Shown here in pieces: positions 10,739 through 23,000 of a stretch of DNA of 64,000 bases. A model generated the notes under the pieces. It did no database searches. It was not told the DNA's origin and saw nothing but the letters and a program-made list of their open reading frames with translations. A program made the position numbers and the translations under genes. Source of the stretch: Blattamonas nauphoetae (taxonomy: Eukaryota; Preaxostyla; Oxymonadida); contig JARBJD010000095.1 of NCBI GenBank assembly GCA_033064195.1, positions 124,001-188,000 on the forward strand, read 5' to 3'. Every line of letters begins with the position of its first letter. Position 1 is the first letter of the stretch.

Positions 10739-13700
10739 ATGGATGACCAGGATCCTGAAATCTCAGTCGAACCATATGTTATTACAACGACACCCCCTCT
10801 AACGGCAGAGGATGCCAGCACAAAATATCTTGATTTACTTGCACAGTCCAAAGAAACATCATTCAGGGAACTACATCCACTTCAGCCCATCTATATCGCG
10901 GGAAAAACCAAGGATGGTGCCACCATTGTTGTAATGAATGCTCACAAGATCCCAGCTGAAGTTTCAAAAGACGATATAATTCTCTATTTCGTCAAGACAA
11001 TGGATCCAATCGTATTTTTCAAATATGTTCAGTATATGATGTTCATTAGGCCTTTCAACCTTATATTGTCGTCGTCACTGGCTTTTTCCAACGAAAAGGC
11101 TTTGATTTGTCATCGTCGACAGTTTTGAGTCTCTATCGCATCCTCCCATATTCTGTATCTCCTTTTACAATCTCCTGACATTCATTAGTTTCGAAAAAAT
11201 ATTCAACGATTCTATGTTATCGGGGCCCCACGCACAATGAGAGCACTCTTCTTCTTCATGAAACCATTTATTTCTTCGAAGTTCTGGACTAAGCTTTTTT
11301 ATTTACACTCAATGGAAGATCTCGATCAATATGTTGAACCAGAACTAGCTAATATACCGATCTGTCTCTATCGAACTGCAGATCCAAAACACAAGCTCCC
11401 ACCACAGTCTTCTGGCATACTCATCGAAAATCTTCATCATCTTGAGATTATGGGCATTCCACAGGCAGACTATGCTCCTTTTTTCGTTGTGAATATGATT
11501 GGATGGCTGATCGAAACACACAGTATACAAATTTCTCTTTTATTTCTGTATCAAGGTTTTGCGAAGTATGATACATTTCAAGCCCTCACGGATACCACTC
11601 CGTTCCGTAGGATTTTGCAATCCATTATTTTTGGTCTGCTCTCCTTCCCCAATCAATGTTCGTATAGATCCTCTCATTCTTCTCCCACCTGACATCCCAC
11701 AAGTGATTGCATTCTGTGCTCTTGCAGAATTTTTCCGTCTACTCCCATTTAGCCTAATTCAACCTCCACAGACAGTTCATCTGTGCCAATATTTCACTGC
11801 AGACGCTGTTGGGAAAAGGGAGAGTCACAGGATCAGCGAGCGTATTGACCAAGTCAAAGACAGTAAAGTGGAAGTTCAGGAATTGGATGAGGTGACGAAA
11901 ATCATTCTATCGCTCCCTACACACCACCTTTCCACACTCCAACTTCTGATTCAACTCATGCTGTCAATTGCCATCTCTTCACCTGTTCCATCAAGCTCTG
12001 CAGCCAAAAGAATCGTTGGGAGTCTTTCACAGAAACAGCTTCATATTTTGGCCTTAATTCGACCCTCATTTGTCTCACTCATTTTCCCAACACCTGCCTC
12101 GCTCGACATTCGAATAAGTCCACAGGACATTACAACATCCCTCAGCACTGCTCTCCTTTATCTTGTTCTCCACTGGGAGGATATTCGAGAGCGTGCGTCA
12201 AACTCAGTATTCTTCTTTCTTCTTCTTCTCATCACAATCTGCAGACCATCCTGTTCCCGCGATTTGTCAGTCTTGCTGATCTTGCCGACGCCACCCACTG
12301 GATCAGACATTTGCACTGTCTTCGCCGTCCGGTCACCTCAGCCGCGCTGGATGCTTCAATCACACGCCCGCAGACAGAGCAACTGATGTTCCTCGTCGAC
12401 GAGACACAAGTTGATGCCCAACGCACCGCGTTCCGCATTCTGCACACAGAAATCTCGGCCTACACATTGTTCGCACATCTCTGGCGCAAATGGAAACTGG
12501 CAGGACAGAACCCTGACGAGGCCAATGAGAAGCGGCAGAAGGAGCAGCAGGAGGAAATTGCAGAGGTTGAGAGACAGGAAGAAGAAAGATTAAGAAAGGA
12601 AGAGGAAGAGAGATTGAGAAAGGAAGAGGAAGAACGTCTAAGAAAAGAAGAAGAGGAAAGACTCGCTCGTGAAAAGGCTGAAGAGGAGGAACGACTTCGA
12701 AAAGAGGAAGAAGAAAGACTCAGAAGAGAAGAGGAAGAACGACTTCGAAAGGAGGAAGAAGAGAGATTGAGAAAGGAGGAAGAAGAGAGATTGAGAAAGG
12801 AAGAGGAAGAAAGAGTGCGAAGGGAAGAAGAAGATCGTTTGCGTAAAGAGGAAGAAGAAAGAGTCAGAAGAGAAGAGGAAGAAAGAGTGAAAAGAGAAGA
12901 AGACGAACGACTGGCACGAGAAAAGGCGGAAGAAGAGGAGAGATTGAGAAAGGAAGAAGAGGAACGAAGGAGGCAAGAAGAGGAGGAGAGACTTGCTCGT
13001 GAAAAGGCCGAAGAGGAAGAAAGACTCAGAAAGGAAGAAGAAGAGAGATTGAGAAAGGAAGAAGAAGAGAGAAAAAGACAGGAAGAGGAGGAGAGACTTC
13101 GAAAGGAAGAGGAAGAAAGAAGAAGGAAGGAGGAAGAGGAACAGCAGAGAAGGGAGGAAGAAGAGAGACTCGCTCGTGAAAAGGCTGAAGAGGAAGAAAG
13201 ACTCAGAAAGGAAGAAGAGGAGAGACTTCGTAAAGAGGAGGAAGAGAGAAAGAGGAAGGAAGAAGAAGAGCGACAGAAGAGAGAAGAGGAGGAACGTCTG
13301 AGAAAGGAAGAGGAAGAACGATTGGCCCGTGAGAAGGCAGAAGAAGAGGCGAGATTGAAAGCAGAGGAAGAGGAAAGACTTCGAAGGGAGGAAGAAGAGA
13401 GATTGAGAAAGGAAGAAGAAGAGAGGAAGAGACAAGAAGAAGAGCGACTTCGAAAGGAGGAGGAAGAGAGACTGAGAAAGGAGGAAGAGGAACGAAAGAG
13501 GCGAGAAGAGGAGGAGAGACTCGCTCGTGAAAAAGCTGAAGAGGAAGAGCGACTCCGAAAAGAAGAAGAGGAGAGAAAAAGACAGGAAGAGGAAGAAGAA
13601 AGATTGAGGAAGGAAGAAGAAGAACGTCGCAAAAAAGAAGAAGAAGAGAGAATTGCACGAGAGAAAGCAGAAGAAGAGGAGAGACTCCGGAAAGAGGAGG

Positions 13701-14230
13701 AAGAGAGAATGAGGAAGGAAGAAGAGGAACGACTTCGAAAGGAGGAAGAAGAGCGTCTCAGAAAAGAAGAAGAAGAGAGATTGAAGAGGGAAGAAGAGGA
13801 GCGTCTCAGAAAAGAGGAAGAAGAGAGAATTGCACGAGAGAAAGCAGAGGAAGAAGAAAGGCTTCGGAAAGAAGAAGAAGAAAGATTGAGAAAAGAAGAG
13901 GAAGAACGACTTCGAAAGGAGGAAGAAGAGAGATTGAGAAAGGAGGAAGAAGAGAGATTGAGAAAGGAAGAAGAGGAGCGACTCCAGAAAGAAGAGGAAG
14001 AGAGAAAGAGGAAGGAGGAAGAAGAGCGCCAGAAGAGAGAAGAGGAGGAACGAATCGCCCGTGAAAAAGCAGAAGAAGAGAGAAGACGAAAGGAGGAAGA
14101 AGAAAAGAAAAGACAAGAAGAGGAAGAAGAACGAATTCGAATCGAAAATCTGGATTTGACAACCAAGCCCACACAATCCACCACATCATCGAATGTTGAA
14201 ATTGATGACGAGTTCACCTTCGATGATTGA
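10739..14230 (+). CDS. CRAL-TRIO/RhoGAP protein with a ~520-residue ERLRKEEE-type charged-helix tail
   Basis: Three parts are visible. First, a CRAL-TRIO_2-like lipid-binding domain: PIYIAGKTKDGATIVVMNAH (about 10890-10945), then FYVIGAPRTMRALFFFMKPF and SSKFWTKLFYLHSMEDLDQY (about 11210-11330), as in ARHGAP1-type proteins. Second, a RhoGAP-like fold: DIPQVIAFCALAEFFRLLPF (about 11690-11750), ILSLPTHHLSTLQLLIQLM (about 11900-11960) and RPSFVSLIFP. Such domains stimulate GTP hydrolysis by Rho GTPases. The stretch that should hold the GIFR arginine finger reads HSFAKYDTFQAL, so the catalytic Arg seems absent. Third, after a 38-nt intron (12207-12244), repeated EEERLRKEE and LAREKAEEE units run from about 12570 to 14130. 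They end in a short acidic tail (EIDDEFTFDD). The start ATG is at 10739. About five short introns sit in the first half; the repeat is one exon. Confidence 0.8.
12570..14135 (+). repeat. Degenerate purine-rich coding repeat (ERLRKEEE / LAREKAEEE units)
   Basis: About 1.56 kb of imperfect 24-nt units encode E/R/K-rich octads (ERLRKEEE). Every 5-8 units an LAREKAEE-type unit interrupts them. The plus strand is almost all A and G. Alternating acidic and basic residues at i and i+4 favour a single alpha-helix or a long coiled coil. Open frames also exist on the opposite strand, but they read as Ser/Leu/Phe low complexity and are shadows. Confidence 0.9.
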
Positions 14231-14364
14231 TTCATTTTTGATACCAAGACTCTTTCTTCCACATTGATCTTTATTCCTCAATTTGTATAATATCCATTTT
14301 TCAGAAACGATCCTTACACGAGTATTACTGATCGCCCCTTTCCTGAGTTTTTTCATTCACATAA

Positions 14365-17300
14365 ATGACGTCACAAGATGAACTGGATCTTGAAATCAAA
14401 TCCTTTTCCATGCCGCCATCTTCTAAGTCCGGAAAATCTCAAGATTCTTACATTTCAGCCACTTTTCACGCCCCTCGACTAAAAACGGACCAATTCGAGC
14501 GACTCCCAATTGATCTGATTGTAGCTGTTGATTTTAGTTCAAGTATAGTCATCACTATGGTTTTAATCATACCTTTCGTCTTTAGGCATGTCTGGAGGTT
14601 TTTTTCAGCGACGATGGCATGTACCTCCCTTTCCAGCCATTTTTTCTTGTATATCTTGATTTTTTTCAGTACAAAATTTGAACAAGTTCTGATTTGCCTT
14701 GAAAAAGTGATCACAGAACTCGAAGATGACGATAGATTTGGACTCATCCTCTTCTCAGGAAAAATTGAAGTCTTAGTTCCATTATCACAGATGAATCTTC
14801 ACTCAAAAGTATTGAATCTATCGTCTCCTCAAATTCTCTTGATACTTCTTTTAGAAAGATGCCTTAGAACGTGTTTTAACATATAAAAAGAAACCGCAGG
14901 GGGCAACTGACATCCTAAAGGCGATCTCTACGGCTATTGAGATGCTAAATGAGATTCCAATGTGTGCAGGACAATTTTTCTCACAAATTTTAGAGTTTCT
15001 ATCGAAGAACAGCGACAACCATGCATTTGGGTTTTTTCTGATGGCATCGATGACAATGCGCATCGACAAACAGTCATAAGAGAGAATGAGCGCAGTGAGA
15101 TTGTGGACGACACAGTTCTTAGCCTTCGTGCGCGACTACAGCGCTTTTTCAATGAACATTCTCTCATCAGTCAAACGAACATGGCACACCAATATGATGA
15201 CAAGACTCCTCGAGGAAGCAGAAGAACGTCGGATCTACCGAGCTCCGCTGACTCTTCCGAAATACAGAATGATCTCCGCCTTTTTACATTCGGATTTGGA
15301 AACGATCATGACGCTATTCTCTTGTCTGAACTGGCAAGCATATGCCAGGGATGTTATTATTCGATACAAAGTGAAAGTGATTTTGTCTTTTCATTTGTGG
15401 ATTGCCTCTTTCATCGTCTTCGAACCATCATCAAAGATCTTTCTGCATCTATTGATGGAAGAAACGCAGATAAAGAAACATTGGTTGTCAACAGATGTAT
15501 ATCTCATGCACAGACAGCTAAAGAGCCAAACGATCCGCTTACAACACCTGAAAACACAAAGAAAAGATCAAGTCTCAACTCAACACCTCAGGAGCCTCAT
15601 TTTGTATTTGTGGGTGATCTCTGTTCTGATGGCCAACAAACAGTCATCTGGCGTGTCGAGCAAGCACCGCATACAACAAAGAAGTCCACGAAAAAGAAGG
15701 ACGATGGAAAATCAAAAGAATCGAAGCCAAAATCATCGTATGATTGCACTCTTCGAGCAGAATGGATGAACTGCCTCCAAAATCAAGTCTGTAACGTCAA
15801 AAAGAGATTTACTATCGACTTCGCCACCTTGAAACAACTTGTGTGCTTTTCTTCAATCTCATACTTTGCTAGTCATCAACAGATCCACTTTTCGTGGCCA
15901 CCGACTTCCTCATCACCAACGCCCACCTCCTGAAGAAGCTCGCCCTCAACTCCAACCTCTCGTCCTCACAGCGTCTCGAACAGTCACGGAAGCTGTCAGA
16001 CCTCTCGCGGATCAGACATGGAGACGCGACGCTCTTCGGGACGCACAGGAGAGACGATGAGATGAAGTGGATGACAGATCACATGGCCCAGCGAGATGAG
16101 AAGGGGAGTGACTTGATCATTCGACAGCAGATCCAGAAAAGAATGGAGCAGCAAGTGAAGGGTTTGTCTCTCGTCGTTCTCAGTCTTCAGAATTAACAAG
16201 CGTCACAAAGCCAGACAACGTTCGACAACCACGAAATCTGCACGGCTCGTCGAAAGGGGAAAAGGGGCAGAAGGACAAGAAAGACAAAACTGACAAGAAC
16301 GAGAGGAATGAAAAAGCCGAGCAAATGAGAAGGGAAGAGGAGAGGGAGTTTATGGAGACACTTCTGGAGACCACAGCAACCACTCTGGACACTCGTGTCA
16401 AGGAGGCCGAGGATCGAATGCAGAAGCAGATGGAGGAGAGGCAAGAGAAGGAAGAGGCTGAGCGGACAGAAATGAAAGATGCCTTCAAAGAAGAGGCACA
16501 GAAGAGAGAGGAGCGAGAGAAGGAACTGACAACTCAGATCGACTCTCTCCTCAGCCGGATCGACCAACTCCAGCAACAACTCGAGGAATCCAAACCTCAA
16601 AAACGGAATGCCTTCTTCGAATGTGTGTCTCACCCAATCTGGATTGTTGTGCTGACCCTGGTCGCGCTCGTCCTTCTCGTCTTCACAGTCATCAGCTCAA
16701 TCGAAGCCTTCTCGATCCTTTTTGGGGGTTCGATCCTCACAGCTTCGGGCACCGTCAAAATGAAGCGACCTCTCACCTTCGAAGGGGCGAGCACATCACA
16801 GTCTTCCCTTTCGAACGATGCTCCCAATCCAAATGCAGACGACAGACGCTCCACAAGTCTCTCGTCGACAGCAGTCTCCACTCCGACGATCATCTTTGAG
16901 AGCCTCTCCTCGCCGACCAATGCGGCCATTCTGGTCGAGTCTGACATCGACATGAACGGAAATGCCATCCTCAACTGCACAGTCTCGTCCAAGTTCGACG
17001 GAGTGATGCAGACAGACACTCCTCTCGTGTGGGAGGAAGGGGAGGGCAGAATCAGCGCCGACAGCATCGTACTCGAGACAGACTCCACTGATGGACCGCA
17101 GACACTCACACTCACCAACAACACCCTCTCGTCATCGCATCCTCTCACTGTTACTCCAGACATCACCTTCACGCCTCCCAATCCAATCCAAATCTGCACG
17201 GCCGACACAACGACGTGCACTCAGCTCGACCCAACCTCAATCAACGCCCCAACCATCACAACCACATCCCTTGTCACCAAAGAACCGATCGAGACCACAA

Positions 17301-17707
17301 TCGTCTCAACCGTACAGGTCGGAGCAGCAGCAGCCACCGAAGTGACGGCGTACCACATGCCCAGCGCATACTTCACAATCAAGCAGCTGAACTACAAATC
17401 ACTCACTTTGGGCATCGAGAACGTCCCTCAGGCGAACAACACGGTCATCACCGTCTTTGCATGTGCCAACGGCCTGTCTGGGTCGACAGATTCCTTCCAA
17501 GCGTCGTTCTCTCTCACTCGCGCCACCGCAGCCGACCCCCTCACGTGGAAGGCGTTTGCCATCCAAAAGTACATCACTCTCTCCACAGAGAACGGACGCA
17601 CTGTTCTGAAAATGACCTTGCAACAGGACCAGCAGTATTTTATCTCTGTATCTCTCTACTCTCCGTCCAAAATCGGCCATCTCGTTTTTCATGAAAGCCT
17701 CTCCTGA
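14365..17707 (+). CDS. VWA-domain protein with coiled coil, one transmembrane segment and a large C-terminal segment
   Basis: The ATG is at 14365. A von Willebrand A domain starts with LIVAVDFSSS (about 14515-14540), and a short intron joins it to MSGG, completing a DxSxS metal site. The domain continues with FEQVLICLEKVITELEDDDR (about 14680-14740), GLILFSGKIEVLVPLS, then PCIWVFSDGIDDN (about 15015-15055) and LRLFTFGFGNDHDAILLSEL. After a linker and introns near 15840-15885 and 16162-16190, a Lys/Glu/Arg coiled coil (16250-16600) runs into a membrane segment, IWIVVLTLVALVLLVFTVIS (about 16640-16700). About 330 Ser/Thr/Asn-rich residues follow to the stop at 17707. No signal peptide is visible. 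The introns join the parts in one gene, but two adjacent genes cannot be excluded. I do not recognise an orthologue. A metal-dependent adhesion or scaffolding role is inference. Confidence 0.6.
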
Positions 17708-17882
17708 GTTCGGATTCTTCATTTCTCCGGTGGTAGAACTTGTATTCGACCTTCGGAGATATTCTAGCTTTCTCTGTGAGACTTCTGTCCTTCGATGAAT
17801 CCCCTTTTCTACGAGTTTTCGAAACGGATCGGCGCTTTATTTATTTTTTTTGACGACTCTTTCTTGATTACCCCAGGCTCTT

Positions 17883-19910
17883 ATGTCTATGGGATCTTCA
17901 TTAAGCCTCTTGTCTGTTTTCAATAAACATCAAACACCACTCCCAAAAGAACGCTCAATTCAAGATCTCACATTTGATGATATCGCAAATGGAATTGGGA
18001 CTCAATACCAACGTATCGTTGTACTTACCGGGGCAGGAATCTCTGTGAATGCTGGAATTCCTGACTTTCGATCTCCTGGAACAGGCATTTATTCCAGGAT
18101 CCCGAAAGGAGAAAATATCTTCACTCTATCTTATCTACGGAAGAATCCACAACCCTTCTTTGCTTTTCTGAGATTTTTTGTAAAGAAGTCTTTTGGCGAA
18201 GCTCTTCCTACTCGAACTCACTACTTCATCAGACTTCTGTGGGAGAAAGGATTCTTACTTCGTGAGTATACGCAGAATGTTGATGGTTTGGAATTTAAGG
18301 CAGGGATCCCATCAGAATACGTGGTTGAAGCTCACGGTACTGTGAAAAAAGCCCATTGTATTGACTGTTCTATGGAATATTCGTTCGATTTTGTCTTAAA
18401 TCAACTCTCAATCTCTGCGACTTCAATTCCGACTTGCACGCATTGTTCGGGAATTGTGAAGCCAGATGTTGTGTTATTCGGAGAGTCTCTTTTCCCAAAT
18501 TCTTTTTTTACTTCACAGCAAGCCGATTTCAGCGAATGCGATCTCGTCATCGTTCTTGGGACATCTCTCGTTGTTCAACCTTTTGCATCACTGTTCTTCA
18601 AGGCACCATATCAGGTACCCCGCTTAGTCATATCAAAACAAAAGACTATTCCTGATGGGGGACATTCTGTTCGACCTTATGAATCATCCCATCCCCTTCA
18701 CTCTGCATCGCCTCTAGCAAGTGATTCCTATTCGCATGACTATGATATTGATACGTCGATTGTATCATCAACATCAAAATGGCTTACATCCCCTTGTTCT
18801 CAACTATGTTCGCTCCTCTTTTCTGGAATCGCCCGACTCGGTTCGTCTCTGCTTTCCAAAATAGGATTCACGCAAGTTCGAGTGCCTCGAGAGGACTACA
18901 CACACTACCACCAGTCACCCCAAAAAACCAAACTTAAGACAGTTATCCTGCCAACTCCAGGGGCGTCTCTGGAAAGCGATGAAGACCCACAGTGTTCCTG
19001 CTTCCAAACCTTCAAGAACCTTGCTGTGTCCTTCGGGAAGTCGGTGATGCTCATGCTCAAGTCACTTGTCCCTTCAGGCCTCATCCAGAAGCATCAGCCC
19101 GAGCCGGAAGACGACACAATCATGTCGTTCATGTACATCAGCGACTGCGACGAGGCCATCGACCGCATCTGCATGCTGAAGGAGTGGGACGAGGAGCTCA
19201 ACCAGCGTGTGGCGAAGGGTCAGCGTGATTACGATCGACAAAAGTCTGGTGAGGGGCCAAGCACGGTGATATTCAAGCCTCATCCGAAGGTCCCTCAGAA
19301 CGCACCAACGTCGTCTCCTGTTCTCCGAGCGACACAGCCTGACGAAGCCATCTCCTTCTCAAGTTCACCTTCTCCTCATCTTTCTCCTCAACCGTCACCG
19401 CAACCGTCACCACCGCTCATGAAGACAACAGAACTGCAAGAACTCAAGCGGACTCTGTCTCTTCTGAAGCTCCTTCCAAAACACACCGACCAGGATGGAA
19501 GGGAGAGCCCATTTTCTGAAGACAGTCTCGCCAACTCTGACGACGTCTCCCGAATTCTGTTTTCGCTCTCCGCCGAAGAAATCGACAAGACTCTCAGCGA
19601 CAAGGAGCTTGTCTCTCTCCTCCGCCTCGCCTCGCAAGCTCTCGAAGACTTTTACAATTCCGGAGCAGTTGACCAGAAAAGCCCAACCATGGACTCACCT
19701 GCGACGAGTTCTTCCCCAGCGAGTCCGCGTCATTCGCTGCATTCAGACTCTGACAATCTCACCCCTCGCACATCCTCATCTTCACCACTTTCGCCGTCCT
19801 CGCAACTGCCTCCAGAGAGCGTCACCGATCAGCTTCGGAGCGCTTCACAGAGCGCCATCAAGTTTATTCAGTCTTTGTTTCCTCAGTCACCTCACGAAAA
19901 GCCCGATTGA
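17883..19910 (+). CDS. SIRT2-type sirtuin with long Ser/Pro-rich tail
   Basis: This is an NAD-dependent protein deacylase of the Sir2 family. Residues about 45-70 carry VLTGAGISVNAGIPDFRSPG. Then follow YTQNVDGLE, the catalytic His in EAHGT, two zinc pairs (CIDC and CTHC), PDVVLFGE and LVIVLGTSLVVQPF. The NAD-ribose motif usually ending INK reads ISK here, so the Asn is Ser. About 400 residues beyond the catalytic core are Ser/Pro-rich, with a predicted helix near TELQELKRTLSLLKLLPK. The frame is open from the ATG at 17883 to 19910. A second ATG at 17889 would begin MGSSLS, an N-myristoylation-type sequence. The 3' half is GC-richer. The core looks intact, so activity is likely. Substrate is unknown. 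Confidence 0.9.
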   Translation: MSMGSSLSLLSVFNKHQTPLPKERSIQDLTFDDIANGIGTQYQRIVVLTGAGISVNAGIPDFRSPGTGIYSRIPKGENIFTLSYLRKNPQPFFAFLRFFVKKSFGEALPTRTHYFIRLLWEKGFLLREYTQNVDGLEFKAGIPSEYVVEAHGTVKKAHCIDCSMEYSFDFVLNQLSISATSIPTCTHCSGIVKPDVVLFGESLFPNSFFTSQQADFSECDLVIVLGTSLVVQPFASLFFKAPYQVPRLVISKQKTIPDGGHSVRPYESSHPLHSASPLASDSYSHDYDIDTSIVSSTSKWLTSPCSQLCSLLFSGIARLGSSLLSKIGFTQVRVPREDYTHYHQSPQKTKLKTVILPTPGASLESDEDPQCSCFQTFKNLAVSFGKSVMLMLKSLVPSGLIQKHQPEPEDDTIMSFMYISDCDEAIDRICMLKEWDEELNQRVAKGQRDYDRQKSGEGPSTVIFKPHPKVPQNAPTSSPVLRATQPDEAISFSSSPSPHLSPQPSPQPSPPLMKTTELQELKRTLSLLKLLPKHTDQDGRESPFSEDSLANSDDVSRILFSLSAEEIDKTLSDKELVSLLRLASQALEDFYNSGAVDQKSPTMDSPATSSSPASPRHSLHSDSDNLTPRTSSSSPLSPSSQLPPESVTDQLRSASQSAIKFIQSLFPQSPHEKPD

Positions 19911-20073
19911 ACAGCTCGGGTCTCTCCTCTTTTCCTTGCGCTTCCTTTCTTCAAGTGCACTCTGGACAAAAGACTCAAAACGAAGGTAAGAATGTCTGCA
20001 AAAGACCTCGCAGAGGAGGATTGATAGTGGAAACGAGTCGCTATAACATAGAAAATGAAAAGTTTATAAATCT

Positions 20074-23000
20074 TCACAAAAATACAACAAGGACAGAGAT
20101 GTTATCCTGAGATTCCAGGGCAGATGCTGCATTTCGAATCCTCGTTGCGGCCATTTCTGCCATCTCCCCCTTCGAAATAAGTGAACAGAAACACGAGCCA
20201 CTTGTGTTCTCCGAGAAACTTTGGGTCTGTTTCCGACTAAAATAAGGCTGATAAGCAAACGACGCTCCTGACGAGTCCATCCACGGACAAGCAAGCTCTG
20301 CCAAGTCCTGTGTGTCAAGAACATCGAAGATCCCGTCGCACCCAATCACGAGGGCCACATCCTCTCGCTTCCACACGTTGGTGACGACGGGGAGTGTCCC
20401 TTCGGTGATCGAGCAGACGGAGAAGGGTGGGTGTGGAGGAAGAGACGCGGGGACGGTGTGGGGATGGTTGGTGTGATTATGGAACTTGATGTGTGGATGG
20501 TACGACCCGAGCATGTTTGGGTGGGGTTGAGATGACGGGGGAGGCTGGGATGGAGAAGCTGTGGTGTGGTTGAGAGTGGACGAAGACTCTTTGGCAATGA
20601 AGGGAGTGTAAGCGGTGAAAGGACGGAAAGAATGTTGTATGGAGAATGGTGGGTCATTTGGGTGGATCGGAGACGAGTAAGGGACGGGAGGTTTTAAATA
20701 CTCCGAGAGCAGCGGGATGAGGGGCTCGGGGATGGATGAGGTGTGTGGGAGGAGGGTGAAACTTGAAGGGGACAGAAGGACATTTGGATGGTACGGACTG
20801 ACGTTGTGTGGGAGTCTGGCCTGGTGGAGTGAGTGCAAGCTGTTTTGAGAGTGAGGGCTCTTCGACGGGGTGGGGATTGAAGGGTACAGATGGATGCCCT
20901 TCCATCGCTGGATCGGCTCGCAGAAGACGTCGACATCGCTTGAGACCATCGGCTTCGATTCCAAGTCGCCAATCCCGCGAGAAGGCATCAGGACCCCGTT
21001 CACTCTGCCGTCACTATTTACGAACCCCCCAATCGAATGAAGATACGCTCGTTCACGCGGATCGCACGGCCGATGATCGTTAGTCAGGTTCCTAGCAAAG
21101 ACAAGAGCATGCTTGTCTGGAGTGAAAATTGGATGCCGGAGTCGGAGCGTGGGGTCGGGTTTCCCAACAAGCGGATTGCAGGAGGGGCACGCAGCGTGCT
21201 CCTCAACTACCATCTCCGTTTGCTGGTTCTTCGCAGTGTATGGATGAATGGGCTGCATCTCTCTGAGGTTCGATGTGAAGGTTGGGGGAGGGTTTGGATT
21301 CATGGTGGATGTTGTGAACCGTTCCGCTCGTGACGATGGGCAGAAGTCGTACGGCGGGAGACGCAGCCGAGGCAGAGACTGAGAGTCGGGATACGTTGCT
21401 TTGGTTGGTGAGAGACTGGAATCAAAGAAGCGAGAGAGGAGGACAGCTCTGCAGTCTCCGATGTTTGCAGTGAAGACACGGGTGGGAGTGAGAGCACAGA
21501 CACACATGACAGCACCAGCGGCTACATTGTCGTCGCTCACTGATTGAATGAGGATGTCGAGAGTCGCATGGAGGGCACGCAAAAGGAGAGGTGACTGAGA
21601 GACACGGACACTGTGCTGACAATGACCGTCGTCAGAAGAGTGAGATGTGAAATGGTGCAAAATGTCGAGATTTGGATTGATGGAACGTGGGTGTGATGGT
21701 GTTGGTGTGATCGGTGATGATAGAAACGGATTGGATGGTGAGCGCATGAGTGTTGGGGTTTGGATTGGTTCTGGTGTCTGAACCGACGGGACTGCTTTGT
21801 TGGCACGTGGCGTGATGGGTGATGGGATGAAGGAAGGAAGATGGTCGAATGAGGGTGCGGAGGCATCTTCCGGAGAGATCGCTCCAAAAGGTGTTGGGTG
21901 GAACGGATTGAGACCGTAGGAAGAGCTCATGTTTGGGAACGATCGCTTTGTTGGCGTGGAGGGTGATGGCGGGAGTTTCTTGATGTTGTCTGTTCTGAAA
22001 CGTGCTGTTTCATGTTCAACGTGTGCAGTGTTTCGCGCAGCCTCTATTTCGCTCTCCTTCTTCAAAAGTTCGACGCTGTGGAGGAATGCAGGGATGAAAC
22101 GAGCCCAAACATAGTTCGACACAAGACCTGTCCTGTGCCCATCCACAATCCCAAAGATTCCGTTTCCATTGAGATCCGAGTTGTAGTAGGGGCATTTCTG
22201 GGGAAGAGGGGTGTCCTTCCCATGCTTCTTTGCATAGCTTGTTTTCCACAACCGAAGACACTCCTTATTCAAGGCATCCATTCCGATCTCAGTGAACCGG
22301 AGTTCCTGTGGACATTGAAGGAGCGTGCTGATGATTTCAATCTCAAAGTGATCGATCAGCGCTTCGAGATCCCACCCTCCGCACGGCAGAAGAACAACAT
22401 TGTCCTCCATCGCCATCCGCGGACCGCATGTTTCAGCAACAGCAACATTGTGATGATGGAGAGTAGGCAACAGGGGAGGAGGAGACTGACATTGTGGGAC
22501 CTGTTCCTGTACAGGGTTTGCATTCAACGTTGAGGAAGGTGCTGACAGCGGCCGGTTTGACTTCACAGCAGGCGAAGCGATACTAATGACCGATGGAATC
22601 TTGAGATTGGAGATGGATTTGACTGCGCGGTGTTTGGGCTGAGGGAAGGGGTTCGAGTTTCTGATCCTCTTCACAAGTTTTGAGGTTTGTGCGTGGTATA
22701 TCTCACTTCGAGACGATTGCGGAGGATGTTGGAATGAATGGAGAGTTCGTTTATTCCTTTTGCTGCGCTCAGACTCGAAACGATGCCGTCTCGACATTCT
22801 CTCCCTCATCTTCTCCATCCTCGCTTTTTGGAATGTTTCTGGCGTCAGTTTCCCATTCCCATTCAGAATCAGTTTGAATGGAACAGGACTGCTTGCGTTG
22901 CGGCGTCCTCTCGTTGCGTTGGGAAGATCGTCACAGGAAGAGACGTTGACTGGAGACACGAGATGCCCGCCGTGGTTCTCCTCCCGCTCGATCAGAGTGC

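Noticed and set aside
12460-14262. 600- and 512-codon frames on the minus strand opposite the charged repeat
   Set aside because: They read as Ser/Leu/Phe low complexity forced by the purine-rich coding strand; no domain, no intron logic.
16325-17707. Treating the coiled-coil/membrane part as a separate gene starting at ATG 16325
   Set aside because: The frame is open upstream and joins through a good 29-nt intron to the preceding exon; kept as one gene at moderate confidence.
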